Of a stretch of DNA of 64,000 nucleotides, positions 1 to 9,518 are shown piece by piece. The notes under the pieces are model-generated. The model made no database searches, had not been told where the DNA came from, and saw only the letters and a program-made list of their open reading frames with translations. Source of the stretch: Rikenella microfusus (GTDB taxonomy: Bacteria; Bacteroidota; Bacteroidia; Bacteroidales; Tenuifilaceae). Position numbers and translations under genes: made by a program. Location of the stretch: contig DYKO01000005.1 in the NCBI GenBank assembly GCA_020722565.1, forward strand, positions 62,001 to 126,000, in the 5' to 3' direction. Every line of letters starts with the position of its first letter. Positions within the stretch are counted from its first letter, which is position 1.

Positions 1-4
1 TTGA

Positions 5-370
5 CTAAAAATCTCTTCTGCCTCTGTTTCCACCACGATTTTCGCGGTCGAAACCTCCGCGTCGTTCGCCACGGTCAAAACCACCCCTGCGCTCACGGTT
101 AAAACCACCACCGTTACGGGGCCTATCGGTTTTGGGTTTAGCCTGCGACACGCTAATCACCTTACCGTCGTACTCTGCACCGGTTAGCTCTTCAATAGCT
201 GTGCGGGCTTCATCGTCGTTAGCCATTTCAACAAAGCCGAATCCTCTCGAACGCCCTGTTTCCCTGTCGGTAATTACTTTGGCCGATGTAATTTGGCCAT
301 ACTCTTCGAAAAGTTGCCTTAGGTCGTCATCGTTAATGCGGTAACTCAGACCTGACACGTAAATGTTCAT
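5..370 (-). CDS. RRM-domain RNA-binding protein with Gly/Arg-rich (RGG-like) C-terminal tail
   Basis: RNP2-like IYVSGL and RNP1-like RGFGFVEM motifs; tail GGFNRERRGGFDRGERRGGFDRENRGGNRGRRDF. Confidence 0.93.
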   Translation of the reverse strand: MNIYVSGLSYRINDDDLRQLFEEYGQITSAKVITDRETGRSRGFGFVEMANDDEARTAIEELTGAEYDGKVISVSQAKPKTDRPRNGGGFNRERRGGFDRGERRGGFDRENRGGNRGRRDF

Positions 371-497
371 AAAATAAAATTAGATTGTGATTGATAAATA
401 ATTATTTGTTAACTGAGGAGTGGCTTAACTGAAGTTTTGACCGGGAATCGGCTAGATGCGGTAAAATTTCCAAGTTGAAGCATATCTCAATTCGTTG

Positions 498-505
498 CAA
501 AGGTA
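498..505 (-). promoter_or_regulatory. Candidate Bacteroidota -7 element (TACCTTTG on minus strand) for the RRM gene
   Basis: Reverse complement of CAAAGGTA matches TAnnTTTG; no clear -33 element found. Confidence 0.35.
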
Positions 506-625
506 ATCCAATTATTTCAATAAACACCTTTTTACCAAATTATTTTACATAAACCTTTAAATTTAAACTATAAATATCTTTATTTATCTGGTTTACAATT
601 TATCTCTTCACCTCTTAGGTTGATT

Positions 626-652
626 AAAGAAAAATGGGGCTTTACGCCCCAT
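626..652 (-). terminator. Intrinsic terminator downstream of the POT transporter
   Basis: ATGGGGC-TTTAC-GCCCCAT stem-loop followed on the minus strand by a T-rich run. Confidence 0.7.
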
Positions 653-674
653 CCTTCCAACATTTATCCAGAAA

Positions 675-2483
675 TTATTTGGTTGCATCCTCAAGCCTAC
701 GCATAATGGAGAAGATAAATAGTGCCGAAAGAATACAGCTAACAATGAATATAGTCCATAGCTGCCAGAGCTCGATTCTTTCCCAGAAAAAGCTTCCCAC
801 AAATAGAAGTTTATTTCCAATAGCTGTAGCGAGCAACCAACCGCCCTGCATCAATCCCTGAAAACGTTGTGGTGCTACTTTTGATACAAATGATAGCCCC
901 ATAGGACTTAGGAAAAGTTCAGCAATGGTAAGCACCAGATAACTGCTTATCAACCAGTATGGTGAAACCCTGCCCCACTCAGTTAAACCCTGTGCTTCGA
1001 TAGTTTTAGGTGCAACCAAATTTAGTGAACCAATTAAAACAATTACAAAGCCCAAGGAAGCAATAATCATTCCTATACCAATTTTCTTTGGAGTCGATGG
1101 CTCAATGTTTCTCTTGTTCATCCAGGCAAAGGCACCCATTACTGGGAAGGTAAGTACCACAATAAACAATGGATTAAACGACTGGAATACCTCAGGAGCA
1201 ATAGGATTGGTTTGTCCAAACTTCTGAACTTGATAGTAGGTGGCAAAGCCAAGCACCAGGAACATCACCAGTCCTATAATCCTTTCACGAATCTTTTCAC
1301 GTCCAAACATTAAAGCCAACCCAGCAATGGTTCCAATAAAGGTAAGCATCGACCAAAGATTAAAGAAAATATTGGTAAAAGGCCCCACCTCCTTAACGTT
1401 GTAGTCACGAGCAAACAGAGTAAGAGTTAAACCGTTCTGATGGAACGACATCCAGAAGAAAATTACAACTACAAATACCAGCAACAATGAGGTAACCTTT
1501 GGCAATTCCTCCTTTGTTGACATCATAAACATCAGGGCTACAAAGCCAAAGAATAATCCAATAGCCAAACCCAATGCAATATCAGCATCTAAAACCCAGA
1601 AAATTAGGCCAGTCAGGGCTACCAGTGAAATAGGAACAATGATGTTAAGCAAATTATTTTTATTATATAAAGTACTGGTTTTAGGTGTAGCAGAGACCTT
1701 TCTCTCCTTGTTGGGCAGTTTTTTATTGAAAACCACATAAACAAAGAGTGATACTAAGATAGCGAATGCAGCAATACCAAAGGCCCAGTTGTAACCACGG
1801 GCAAAGGCATCGATATACTTATGAGCAAAATCGGTTAGCTGCTCAGTACCTGAAACAGTGGTAGCTGATACCTTTGAGGCTAAAGCCTCAAATTTTGCAA
1901 TTGAATCGGGGTCGGTTATCCTGCCATCAAGAAATGCATGGCAAAACGAGGGTAAACTGGCATCGTGTTCAAATCCCTGCGAGCGAAGGAACCAGTTTCG
2001 TATTCCTGTAGCCACATAGGGAGCAAAAAATGCGCCTATGTTAATACCCATATAAAATATCATAAAACCGGTATCGCGTACTTTGGAATACTGAGGATCG
2101 TCGTACATCTGACCAACAACTGCTTGAAGGTTTCCTTTAAACAAACCATTACCAAATGCTATTATGAATAGTCCGATAAGTGTAATGTTTAACGGCATGT
2201 CCGGCATGGCGATTAGGGTGTACCCTCCAAACATGATGATGATTCCAAGAAGAATAACGGTTTTGTACCTATTTGTAGCATCAGCTATTAAACCCCCAAT
2301 GAGGGCTAATGCATAAATGGCAAAATAAAACCAGCTATAGTAGCCCCCTGCTTGCTCGGCCGATAAGCCGTACTTTGCTTGCAGGAATAGCACCAGAATA
2401 GCCATCATGGTATAAAAACCAAAGCGCTCTCCCATATTGGAAAAAAACGCTATGAGCAAACCTTTAGGATGATTCTTAAGCAT
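675..2483 (-). CDS. POT/PTR family peptide MFS transporter (start probably at internal MLKNHPKG; the ORF track extends to 2510)
   Basis: Polytopic protein with NMGERFGFYTMMAILVLFL and GGLIADATNRYKTVILLG, typical of proton-dependent oligopeptide transporters. Confidence 0.88.
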   Translation of the reverse strand: MLKNHPKGLLIAFFSNMGERFGFYTMMAILVLFLQAKYGLSAEQAGGYYSWFYFAIYALALIGGLIADATNRYKTVILLGIIIMFGGYTLIAMPDMPLNITLIGLFIIAFGNGLFKGNLQAVVGQMYDDPQYSKVRDTGFMIFYMGINIGAFFAPYVATGIRNWFLRSQGFEHDASLPSFCHAFLDGRITDPDSIAKFEALASKVSATTVSGTEQLTDFAHKYIDAFARGYNWAFGIAAFAILVSLFVYVVFNKKLPNKERKVSATPKTSTLYNKNNLLNIIVPISLVALTGLIFWVLDADIALGLAIGLFFGFVALMFMMSTKEELPKVTSLLLVFVVVIFFWMSFHQNGLTLTLFARDYNVKEVGPFTNIFFNLWSMLTFIGTIAGLALMFGREKIRERIIGLVMFLVLGFATYYQVQKFGQTNPIAPEVFQSFNPLFIVVLTFPVMGAFAWMNKRNIEPSTPKKIGIGMIIASLGFVIVLIGSLNLVAPKTIEAQGLTEWGRVSPYWLISSYLVLTIAELFLSPMGLSFVSKVAPQRFQGLMQGGWLLATAIGNKLLFVGSFFWERIELWQLWTIFIVSCILSALFIFSIMRRLEDATK

Positions 2484-2699
2484 ACAATATGTTTTTTGGT
2501 TTATCTTCAAATTTTCAAGATTGACAAAAATAGTGTTTTAAGGTTTATTTCCAAACCCGTAAAAAATGTTGTATAATGTTTTTGTTAAACTTATTTTACC
2601 TAAACATTAAAAGTATTTACAGGTTTCCGGTGTTAATTTATTAATCGACCCAGCCCCATGCTTCAAAAAAGTTTTAACTTAGCTTTATACTAGACAATT

Positions 2700-4214
2700 A
2701 TGAAAATATTTATAACCAGCCAGATTAAAAGTATTGATGCCTATACCATTAAGCATGAGCCCATTGAGTCAATTGACCTAATGGAGCGTGCCGCTTATGC
2801 AATTTTTACATGGTTTTCCAGCATATACAATGCTAATAGAAAAATACTCGTTTTTTGTGGCCCTGGCAACAATGGGGGCGATGGCCTTGCCCTCGCGCGC
2901 TTACTCCTAAATGCTGGGTTTAACGTTCAATGCTATTACCTTTATTCTAAAACTTTCTCAGAAGATTTTAAAATTAATTTTGAACGATTTAAAAAGGTAT
3001 CTCCGAATATCTTTCAGTTGATTAGTCGGAATGATTTTCCGCAACTCGACTCAAAAAACATTGTAGTTGATGCACTGTATGGTTCTGGCCTGAGTAGGCC
3101 CATCGAAGGACTTGCTGCCGATTTAATTTCCTTTATTAACGCTTCAAGGGCAACCATTGTAGCCATTGATATCCCTTCGGGACTATTTGGAGAGGAAAAC
3201 CCAGTTCCAAACAGTAACCCAGTGGTTAGGGCAAGCCACATCTTAAGCCTGCAGTTCCCAAAAATTGCATTTTTTATGGCCGAAAATGAAACCTTCGTAA
3301 AAAATTGGATCGTCTTACCAATAGGCTTACATCCCGACGCTATTGCTCAAGCCCCTTCACCCTTCTTTTATACCACACTAAGCGATATTTCGCCCAAACT
3401 ATTTACCCAATCAAAATTTGCGCATAAGGGTAGCTATGGCCATGTTTTAATTATGGCGGGTTCATTTGGAATGATGGGAGCCGCTATTTTTTGCTCAAAA
3501 GCAGCAATACGCTCTGGGGTGGGATTAGCCACAATAAATATACCTAAATGTGGTTATGTAATAGCTCAAACTTCGGTTCCGGAAGCATTAGCCTTAACCG
3601 ATAGCTGCGACTCTCATTTAACCGCCATCCCCGATATTAGCCGATATAGTGCTATTTGCATTGGTCCCGGTATTGGACAGAATCCTGAAACAGCTCAGAT
3701 GGTTGCTAATCTTATTAACGGTTCGACCAAACCCATGGTAATTGACGCTGATGCCCTAAACCTGATTTCCAAAAATATCGATATATTACTTCACCTTAAA
3801 ACAATCGCAATCCTTACCCCTCATCCCGGTGAGTTCGATAGGCTTTTTGGCAAATCATCTAATTCATGGGAGCGATTAGAGAAAGCTATTAGCATGGCTA
3901 AAAAATATGGGGTTATTATTGTTCTAAAAGGAGCCTATACTCGTGTTGTTTTGCCCAGTGGAGAGGTTCACTTCAACTCAACAGGGAATTCTGGAATGGC
4001 TACCGGTGGTAGTGGCGATGTTTTAAGTGGAATAATTGCCGGATTACTTGCGCGCGGCCTAGAGCCTCATGCTGCTGCAATTGTTGGAGTTTACATTCAT
4101 GGTTTAGCAGGTGATCTCGCAACTGGCGATTTTGGGGTGGTGAGCCTATGCGCCACCGATATTCTAAACTATATTTGCAAGGCATTTCAACATATAAAAA
4201 ACGATGAAGATTAA
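2700..4214 (+). CDS. nnr: Bifunctional NAD(P)H-hydrate epimerase / ADP-dependent NAD(P)H-hydrate dehydratase
   Basis: YjeF N-domain GPGNNGGDGLALAR; C-domain TPHPGEFDRLFG and GNSGMATGGSGDVLSGIIAGLLARG. Confidence 0.93.
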   Translation: MKIFITSQIKSIDAYTIKHEPIESIDLMERAAYAIFTWFSSIYNANRKILVFCGPGNNGGDGLALARLLLNAGFNVQCYYLYSKTFSEDFKINFERFKKVSPNIFQLISRNDFPQLDSKNIVVDALYGSGLSRPIEGLAADLISFINASRATIVAIDIPSGLFGEENPVPNSNPVVRASHILSLQFPKIAFFMAENETFVKNWIVLPIGLHPDAIAQAPSPFFYTTLSDISPKLFTQSKFAHKGSYGHVLIMAGSFGMMGAAIFCSKAAIRSGVGLATINIPKCGYVIAQTSVPEALALTDSCDSHLTAIPDISRYSAICIGPGIGQNPETAQMVANLINGSTKPMVIDADALNLISKNIDILLHLKTIAILTPHPGEFDRLFGKSSNSWERLEKAISMAKKYGVIIVLKGAYTRVVLPSGEVHFNSTGNSGMATGGSGDVLSGIIAGLLARGLEPHAAAIVGVYIHGLAGDLATGDFGVVSLCATDILNYICKAFQHIKNDED

Positions 4215-5301
4215 ACCATTTGTTTTACTTTTTATTGCAGCTCTTGTTGGTTGCAGCAACAAAACCGTTGAGACCAGAACATTAGACAATCCTCTCAAAG
4301 GGGAAGAGGCAATATATTACTATCTTCCTCAAACCCTATTAGATATTGAAGTTAGCTGCAACCAAATAAATTACGTACCGGGACCGTATGCCGCTTTTGC
4401 ACAAAAATACCTTGGCATAGCTGGGGTTAATACAAATGAACAAGTTGAATATACCATCGAAAGGGTTGATATACAAACACACAGCGAAGCTGACCTTAGC
4501 GCAATTTTTGCAGTTTACCCATCATTTAGGGGATACGGCAACTATCTGGCTTTAACCAATCAGGGTTTAGTACTTCCCGTATCAAGATTACCCGAGGGTA
4601 CTAACCAAACATCAATCGGTCGTCAACCTATTAAAACAACCACACCATTCACTGACCTATCAACAGAACCGTTTATTGCCGTAGGGAAGGAAACCTTTTA
4701 TGGACGTTCATTGCGCGATAGTGTTTATGTTAGAATTCCCGTGCAGCGCAACTTAACAATTGAAAAAAATACCGATGAAAAGGCCAGGGAGGCAGCCGAT
4801 TTAATCTTTAGCCTCCGTAAAAAAAGGCTCGAATTTCTCTCATCAGATGTAGAGCACCCCATTGGGGGAGATGCGCTGAAAGTTATTTTTGACGAAATGC
4901 AACGCCTTGAAACAGAATACCTCTCACTGTTTATTGGCAAGTATTACTATCAAAAGGTTACCCGCACCTTAACCTTTACACCCAAAAACAAAGAGGGTGA
5001 AACTGCAATAATATTCCGTTTCTCAACAAGCAAGGGTATTTTACCACCATCGGACCTTTCGGGTAGCCCAATACTCATTGAAATTGAGCAACCCTCGTTT
5101 CCCAAAGGGTATGAAAGGATGAAAACAAGCCTCGACGAAATTTCCAAAAAGGCCAAACTCAATCAGTTTTACTACCGGATACCTGCAACAACCAATGCTC
5201 GTATTGTTGATGGCAAACAGATTATTGCCAGTAAAAGGGTAAATATATACCAACTAGGTGTTCTTACCCAAATCCCAATGGTTTATCCCGAAAAGGATTA
5301 A
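4204..5301 (+). CDS. DUF4831-type lipoprotein
   Basis: Lipobox ALVGCSN; overall composition and order resemble the Bacteroidota DUF4831 family; overlaps nnr by 11 nt. Confidence 0.7.
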   Translation: MKIKPFVLLFIAALVGCSNKTVETRTLDNPLKGEEAIYYYLPQTLLDIEVSCNQINYVPGPYAAFAQKYLGIAGVNTNEQVEYTIERVDIQTHSEADLSAIFAVYPSFRGYGNYLALTNQGLVLPVSRLPEGTNQTSIGRQPIKTTTPFTDLSTEPFIAVGKETFYGRSLRDSVYVRIPVQRNLTIEKNTDEKAREAADLIFSLRKKRLEFLSSDVEHPIGGDALKVIFDEMQRLETEYLSLFIGKYYYQKVTRTLTFTPKNKEGETAIIFRFSTSKGILPPSDLSGSPILIEIEQPSFPKGYERMKTSLDEISKKAKLNQFYYRIPATTNARIVDGKQIIASKRVNIYQLGVLTQIPMVYPEKD

Positions 5302-5873
5302 GGCTTTCCAACTTTGCTAAGTTTGCTTACAAAATGCATTCTGAAATCGTCCCATTTCATGGTTCTGTACGCATCTGATTCAATATAGGCAAGAATGGGC
5401 TCCAGTTGTTCAGGAGTTAGGTAACCTGCAATGTAGGTAATAAGATTATTTTTTTCATCCATGAAAACAATGCTGGGATACGATAGCCGCCCCTGAAGTA
5501 TTGCAATGGCAAATTCGTGTGGCGAACGTTGCCCCTGCCCCTTGTTCTTGTAGATATAACCCTTATAAATTATATCGTCGGTTCCCTCTGCGTTAAACTT
5601 TACCGCATGGAATTTATTTGCAAGATAATCAGCAATCACGGGATTTGAAAAGGTATTCTCATCCATTTTTTTACACCATCCGCACCAGTGGGTGTAAACA
5701 TCAATAAATATTTTCCGTGGTATTTTTTGGTTTAACTCAAGCGCCGCTTGTACATCACTCCATTTTACTGAAGTTGCCTGCTGTGAATATCCATTAATAA
5801 CAGCAATAAAAAAAACAATATTTAAAAAAGTTTTCCATATTTTCATAAGTACCATTTTTGACAAAAATATCAA
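5298..5873 (-). CDS. Secreted thioredoxin-family protein
   Basis: N-terminal signal sequence; YTHWCGWCKKMDENTF active site (CGWC); YPSIVFMD cis-Pro region. Confidence 0.88.
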   Translation of the reverse strand: MIFLSKMVLMKIWKTFLNIVFFIAVINGYSQQATSVKWSDVQAALELNQKIPRKIFIDVYTHWCGWCKKMDENTFSNPVIADYLANKFHAVKFNAEGTDDIIYKGYIYKNKGQGQRSPHEFAIAILQGRLSYPSIVFMDEKNNLITYIAGYLTPEQLEPILAYIESDAYRTMKWDDFRMHFVSKLSKVGKP

Positions 5874-6246
5874 ATATCATAAAAACTTGCAATCAACCCA
5901 TAAACAAGTAAAAAAATGATTCAAAAACAAAACTTTCAATATTTTGGGCTATGCCCCAATCCCCTACCCATAAGTTTAAAAGGCCTGTCGGGTTAACCCA
6001 AAACATATCAGAAAAAAATGAACTCAAATAACACATTTAGCACACATCCGCATAATGCCCATTGCTGCTCACTAACTAAAAAAAGATTTTATGCAACAAA
6101 CGCTTTTTATACAATGAAACATTTAAAAATATCCCTCGTTATACTAATATTTATTTTTGTCTTGCATAAGTATAACACTTTATATTAAGCGGATAAATAG
6201 TACTACTGCTAAAATAAATGAATTTTGATTACTTGTCAGCACACCT

Positions 6247-6624
6247 ATGGAAACACTTAGAATTGAAAAAAGAATTGATTCCCCTTTGGTTATTGCCGAC
6301 GGAGAATCAGGTTTATTTGAGGTTAGCGGAAAATCGTTACCCGAAGATGCAGTTGAGTTTTACAAGCCTCTGGAAAAGTACGTTTTGGAGTATGTTAAAA
6401 GCCCAAAATCCAAAACCGTAATCAACCTTAAACTGGAATACCTTAATACTTCGTCGTCAAAAAAATTGCTCGATATTGTGGGATACTTTGAAAAACTTCC
6501 AGCACAGGGTTACGAAGTTGAGCTGTACTGGTACTTTCACGAGGATGATCAGGACATGATTGACGAGGGCAATGAATTTGCCCATATGACCACATTAAAG
6601 GTTAATTTTGTAGCCGAGATATAG
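6247..6624 (+). CDS. SiaC-like regulatory protein (DUF1987 family)
   Basis: FYKPLEKYVLEYVKSP...LKLEYLNTSSSKKLLDIV...LYWYFHEDDQDMIDEG, family pattern including the NTSSSK segment. Confidence 0.87.
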   Translation: METLRIEKRIDSPLVIADGESGLFEVSGKSLPEDAVEFYKPLEKYVLEYVKSPKSKTVINLKLEYLNTSSSKKLLDIVGYFEKLPAQGYEVELYWYFHEDDQDMIDEGNEFAHMTTLKVNFVAEI

Positions 6625-6629
6625 CAAAT

Positions 6630-8525
6630 ATGAATGCAATTAGGCTTTTAATACTGTATTTTCTTATACCTGCTCAGTTTTTGCATATTGGAGTAATTCC
6701 ATCAGCAGCTATAGCACACCAAAAAGAGCAACAGGAAATTTTGGCAAAGGCCAAAGAACTTGAAAGTTCGGGCGACTATAACAATGCCCTAGCCTTATAC
6801 AACAAAGCAGCTACAGCGTACTGGGTTAGCGGAAAAATCAACGAGGCAAAAGAGACCTATTTGAACGCAGCCGCCGTTGCCGAAAAAATTGGCAATCAAA
6901 ATGCACTTAAAATAATTTACACAAATATTGGCATGGCCAGCCTAGACCAAGAGAACTATCCCGAAGCAATCAGCTACTTCGAGAAATGCCTATCAATCAA
7001 CCAAAGACAAAATAATAAAAAGGAAATTGTTTCAACTCTACTAAATATTGCCAATGCCTATAATGAGCTGAATGATTTTAAAAAAGCAGTTGAATACGCC
7101 GAAAGGGGCAACAAACTTGCCCTTGAAATCAACGATGCCAAGTTGCTACGCAACTCATATTCCCTTTTAGCCGATATCCATGAGGAATTAGGGAACTCGG
7201 ATAAATCGGCAGAATACTTCTCGTTATACTCAGCCTTTTCAAAAAAGATTCAACGCGAGGAGCAACTCAAAAAGGAGGCAGAGGCGCAAAAAATAGTAGA
7301 GCAGGCCAAAGGCGAGTTTAATGCCATAAAATCGGAAAAGGAACTAACTGAACGGGAGCTGAATGAAAAGCAAAAGGTTTTGGAAACGATATCCGACAGC
7401 CTTTCGAAAATTGAACAGCTAACCCACGAACAACAGCTTCAAATCAATTTGCTCAACAAGGAAAACGCCCTACGCGAAGTCAAAATCCGAAACCAAATAC
7501 TGGTACGCAACATTTTTATTGTGGTGATAGTCGGAATACTTGGAATGCTGGGACTTATAACACATTACTACCTGCAAAAGAAACGTTCAAATGAGCTTCT
7601 TGCCCAGCAAAAGGCTATGATTGAGGCCAAAAGCCAAGAACTTATGCTAGCCATCCAACGCATCGAAAAGCAAAACCGCGATATTACCAGCAGTATAAAG
7701 TATGCCCAACGGATACAGCAGGCCTTGCTGCCTACATACGACCAACTGGTGAGAACCATAACCGATTCGTTCATACTTTTCAAACCCAGAGAAACCGTTA
7801 GTGGCGATTTTTACTGGTTTTGCGAATATGCCGGCACAAACGCTGCATCACATCAAAGCAATAAACAGGTTATTACCCTCTCAAATATCGACGCAAATGA
7901 ACGTGGCTTTATCATTGCTGCGGTTGACTGCACTGGGCATGGTGTACCGGGAGCATTTATGTCGATGATTGGGCTGAACCTCTTAGAGGTTCTGGTTCGA
8001 AGCGGTATAACCCAACCCAACCTGCTACTGAACGAACTTCATCGGCTGGTTCGGCTGCTGCTCAAACAAGAAAACAACGATAGCCGCGATGGAATGGATA
8101 TGGCCCTGCTTCGCATTAAGGGAGATGGCCACACCATTGAGTTTGCCGGAGCAAAAAATCCAGTCATTTGCATTACCAATGACCAATGTAACATCATAAA
8201 GGGCGACCCCTACCCCATTGGCGGCCTTCAAAAAGAGAGCAAACGCGAGTTCACCCTCAATACCGTCCACATCGATGCGCCAACCTGCTTTTACCTGTTC
8301 TCCGATGGATACATCGACCAGTTTGGTGGTACCGAGGGCTTAAAGTTCTCCAGCAAACAATTCAAAGAATTGTTAATAGAAATTCATCAACAACCCATGA
8401 TTATGCAGCAGGAAATTCTGGAAACCAAATTCGACGAATGGAAGGCCAACGATTACAACCAAATAGATGATGTTCTGGTAATAGGTTTTCGTTTATCGGA
8501 AAAAACATTTAACATTACCAATTAA
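6630..8525 (+). CDS. TPR-repeat, transmembrane, coiled-coil PP2C/SpoIIE-type serine phosphatase
   Basis: N-terminal TPR repeats; TM segment NIFIVVIVGILGMLGLITHYY; SpoIIE motifs SGDFYWF, AAVDCTGHGVPGAFMSMIG, DGYIDQFGG. Confidence 0.92.
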   Translation: MNAIRLLILYFLIPAQFLHIGVIPSAAIAHQKEQQEILAKAKELESSGDYNNALALYNKAATAYWVSGKINEAKETYLNAAAVAEKIGNQNALKIIYTNIGMASLDQENYPEAISYFEKCLSINQRQNNKKEIVSTLLNIANAYNELNDFKKAVEYAERGNKLALEINDAKLLRNSYSLLADIHEELGNSDKSAEYFSLYSAFSKKIQREEQLKKEAEAQKIVEQAKGEFNAIKSEKELTERELNEKQKVLETISDSLSKIEQLTHEQQLQINLLNKENALREVKIRNQILVRNIFIVVIVGILGMLGLITHYYLQKKRSNELLAQQKAMIEAKSQELMLAIQRIEKQNRDITSSIKYAQRIQQALLPTYDQLVRTITDSFILFKPRETVSGDFYWFCEYAGTNAASHQSNKQVITLSNIDANERGFIIAAVDCTGHGVPGAFMSMIGLNLLEVLVRSGITQPNLLLNELHRLVRLLLKQENNDSRDGMDMALLRIKGDGHTIEFAGAKNPVICITNDQCNIIKGDPYPIGGLQKESKREFTLNTVHIDAPTCFYLFSDGYIDQFGGTEGLKFSSKQFKELLIEIHQQPMIMQQEILETKFDEWKANDYNQIDDVLVIGFRLSEKTFNITN

Positions 8526-8570
8526 TTTGATGATTACTTTTACTTATTTTGCAATAGTAAGTTGACAGCG

Positions 8571-9503
8571 ATGAAGAACATTATCATCTGTTTTACACTA
8601 TTTTCAATTGGCATAGCTTCAATGGGTCAAAGCTTGTCAGACAATATATTCATTAGCAATTCCGGTGAAATATTTGTTAAAGCCGATGCCCCTGTATATT
8701 TCTTTATCAGCCCTGAGGGGCAGGGAAACCAGAAAATATTAATCCCCAGTTCCGATATGGCCGCCAATCCCATGTATTTCGATGGCGATGGCCGGCACTA
8801 CCTGGTTTACGAGAGCAAAGCGGGCAAAGAAAGATTCCTGATATTTGCCGATGGATTTGGTCCAAGGGTCTCCCTCGACATTACCAACGGTTTACTCTTT
8901 AAGCATCAGAACAGAATCTATGTTGAGGAAAAGGCAACCTTTAAGGTAAGCGCCAAAGATTTGAAATCGGGTGTTAAGCAAACCTACCTTTCCATTGATA
9001 ACCTCCCTTTTAAACAAGCTGATAATGGCATTTCAATAGAACGAACAGGTGAATATAAAATCCGAATTTTTGGTGTGGACAATGTGGGCAACACTGGCGA
9101 TACAGTTACCTATAGTATAGTTGCCGCCCCGGATGTTACCTTTAAGGTCAACAACATCTATTTTGAAACTGAAAGTTTCAAAATAACCCCAGAGTCCTAT
9201 GATTACCTTAACAACATGCTCGATATACTTAAGACCTATCGCGAACTTCAAGTGGAAATAAGTGCTCATGCCGATACAAGAGGATCGAGCGAATACAATT
9301 TAGAACTTTCCCAAAAACGTGCACAAGCCGTGGTAACCTATTTAACATCGAAAGGCATATCCCCTGCTCGATTAAAAGCTAAAGGATACGGCGATACCCA
9401 GCCAATAAACGAATGCACCAAGGGCGTTAGCTGTCCCGACAGCAAACACAGAGTAAATCGCCGTGTAGTATTTAGGTTCTATTTACCCAAACAAAAATTT
9501 TAA
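8571..9503 (+). CDS. OmpA-family protein with one OmpL47-type repeat
   Basis: Signal peptide; FKVSAKDLKSGVKQTYLSIDNLPF...GEYKIRIFGVDNVGNTG repeat; C-terminal OmpA domain ISAHADTRGSSEYNLELSQKRAQAVVTYL. Confidence 0.9.
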   Translation: MKNIIICFTLFSIGIASMGQSLSDNIFISNSGEIFVKADAPVYFFISPEGQGNQKILIPSSDMAANPMYFDGDGRHYLVYESKAGKERFLIFADGFGPRVSLDITNGLLFKHQNRIYVEEKATFKVSAKDLKSGVKQTYLSIDNLPFKQADNGISIERTGEYKIRIFGVDNVGNTGDTVTYSIVAAPDVTFKVNNIYFETESFKITPESYDYLNNMLDILKTYRELQVEISAHADTRGSSEYNLELSQKRAQAVVTYLTSKGISPARLKAKGYGDTQPINECTKGVSCPDSKHRVNRRVVFRFYLPKQKF

Positions 9504-9518
9504 AGTTGATTAAGTAAA

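Noticed and set aside
132-344. ORF of 70 aa opposite the RRM gene
   Set aside because: Entirely antisense to a well-supported CDS; composition is a reverse-frame artefact.
6218-6421. 67-aa ORF overlapping the SiaC-like gene in another frame
   Set aside because: The DUF1987 frame has clear family motifs; the overlapping frame has none.
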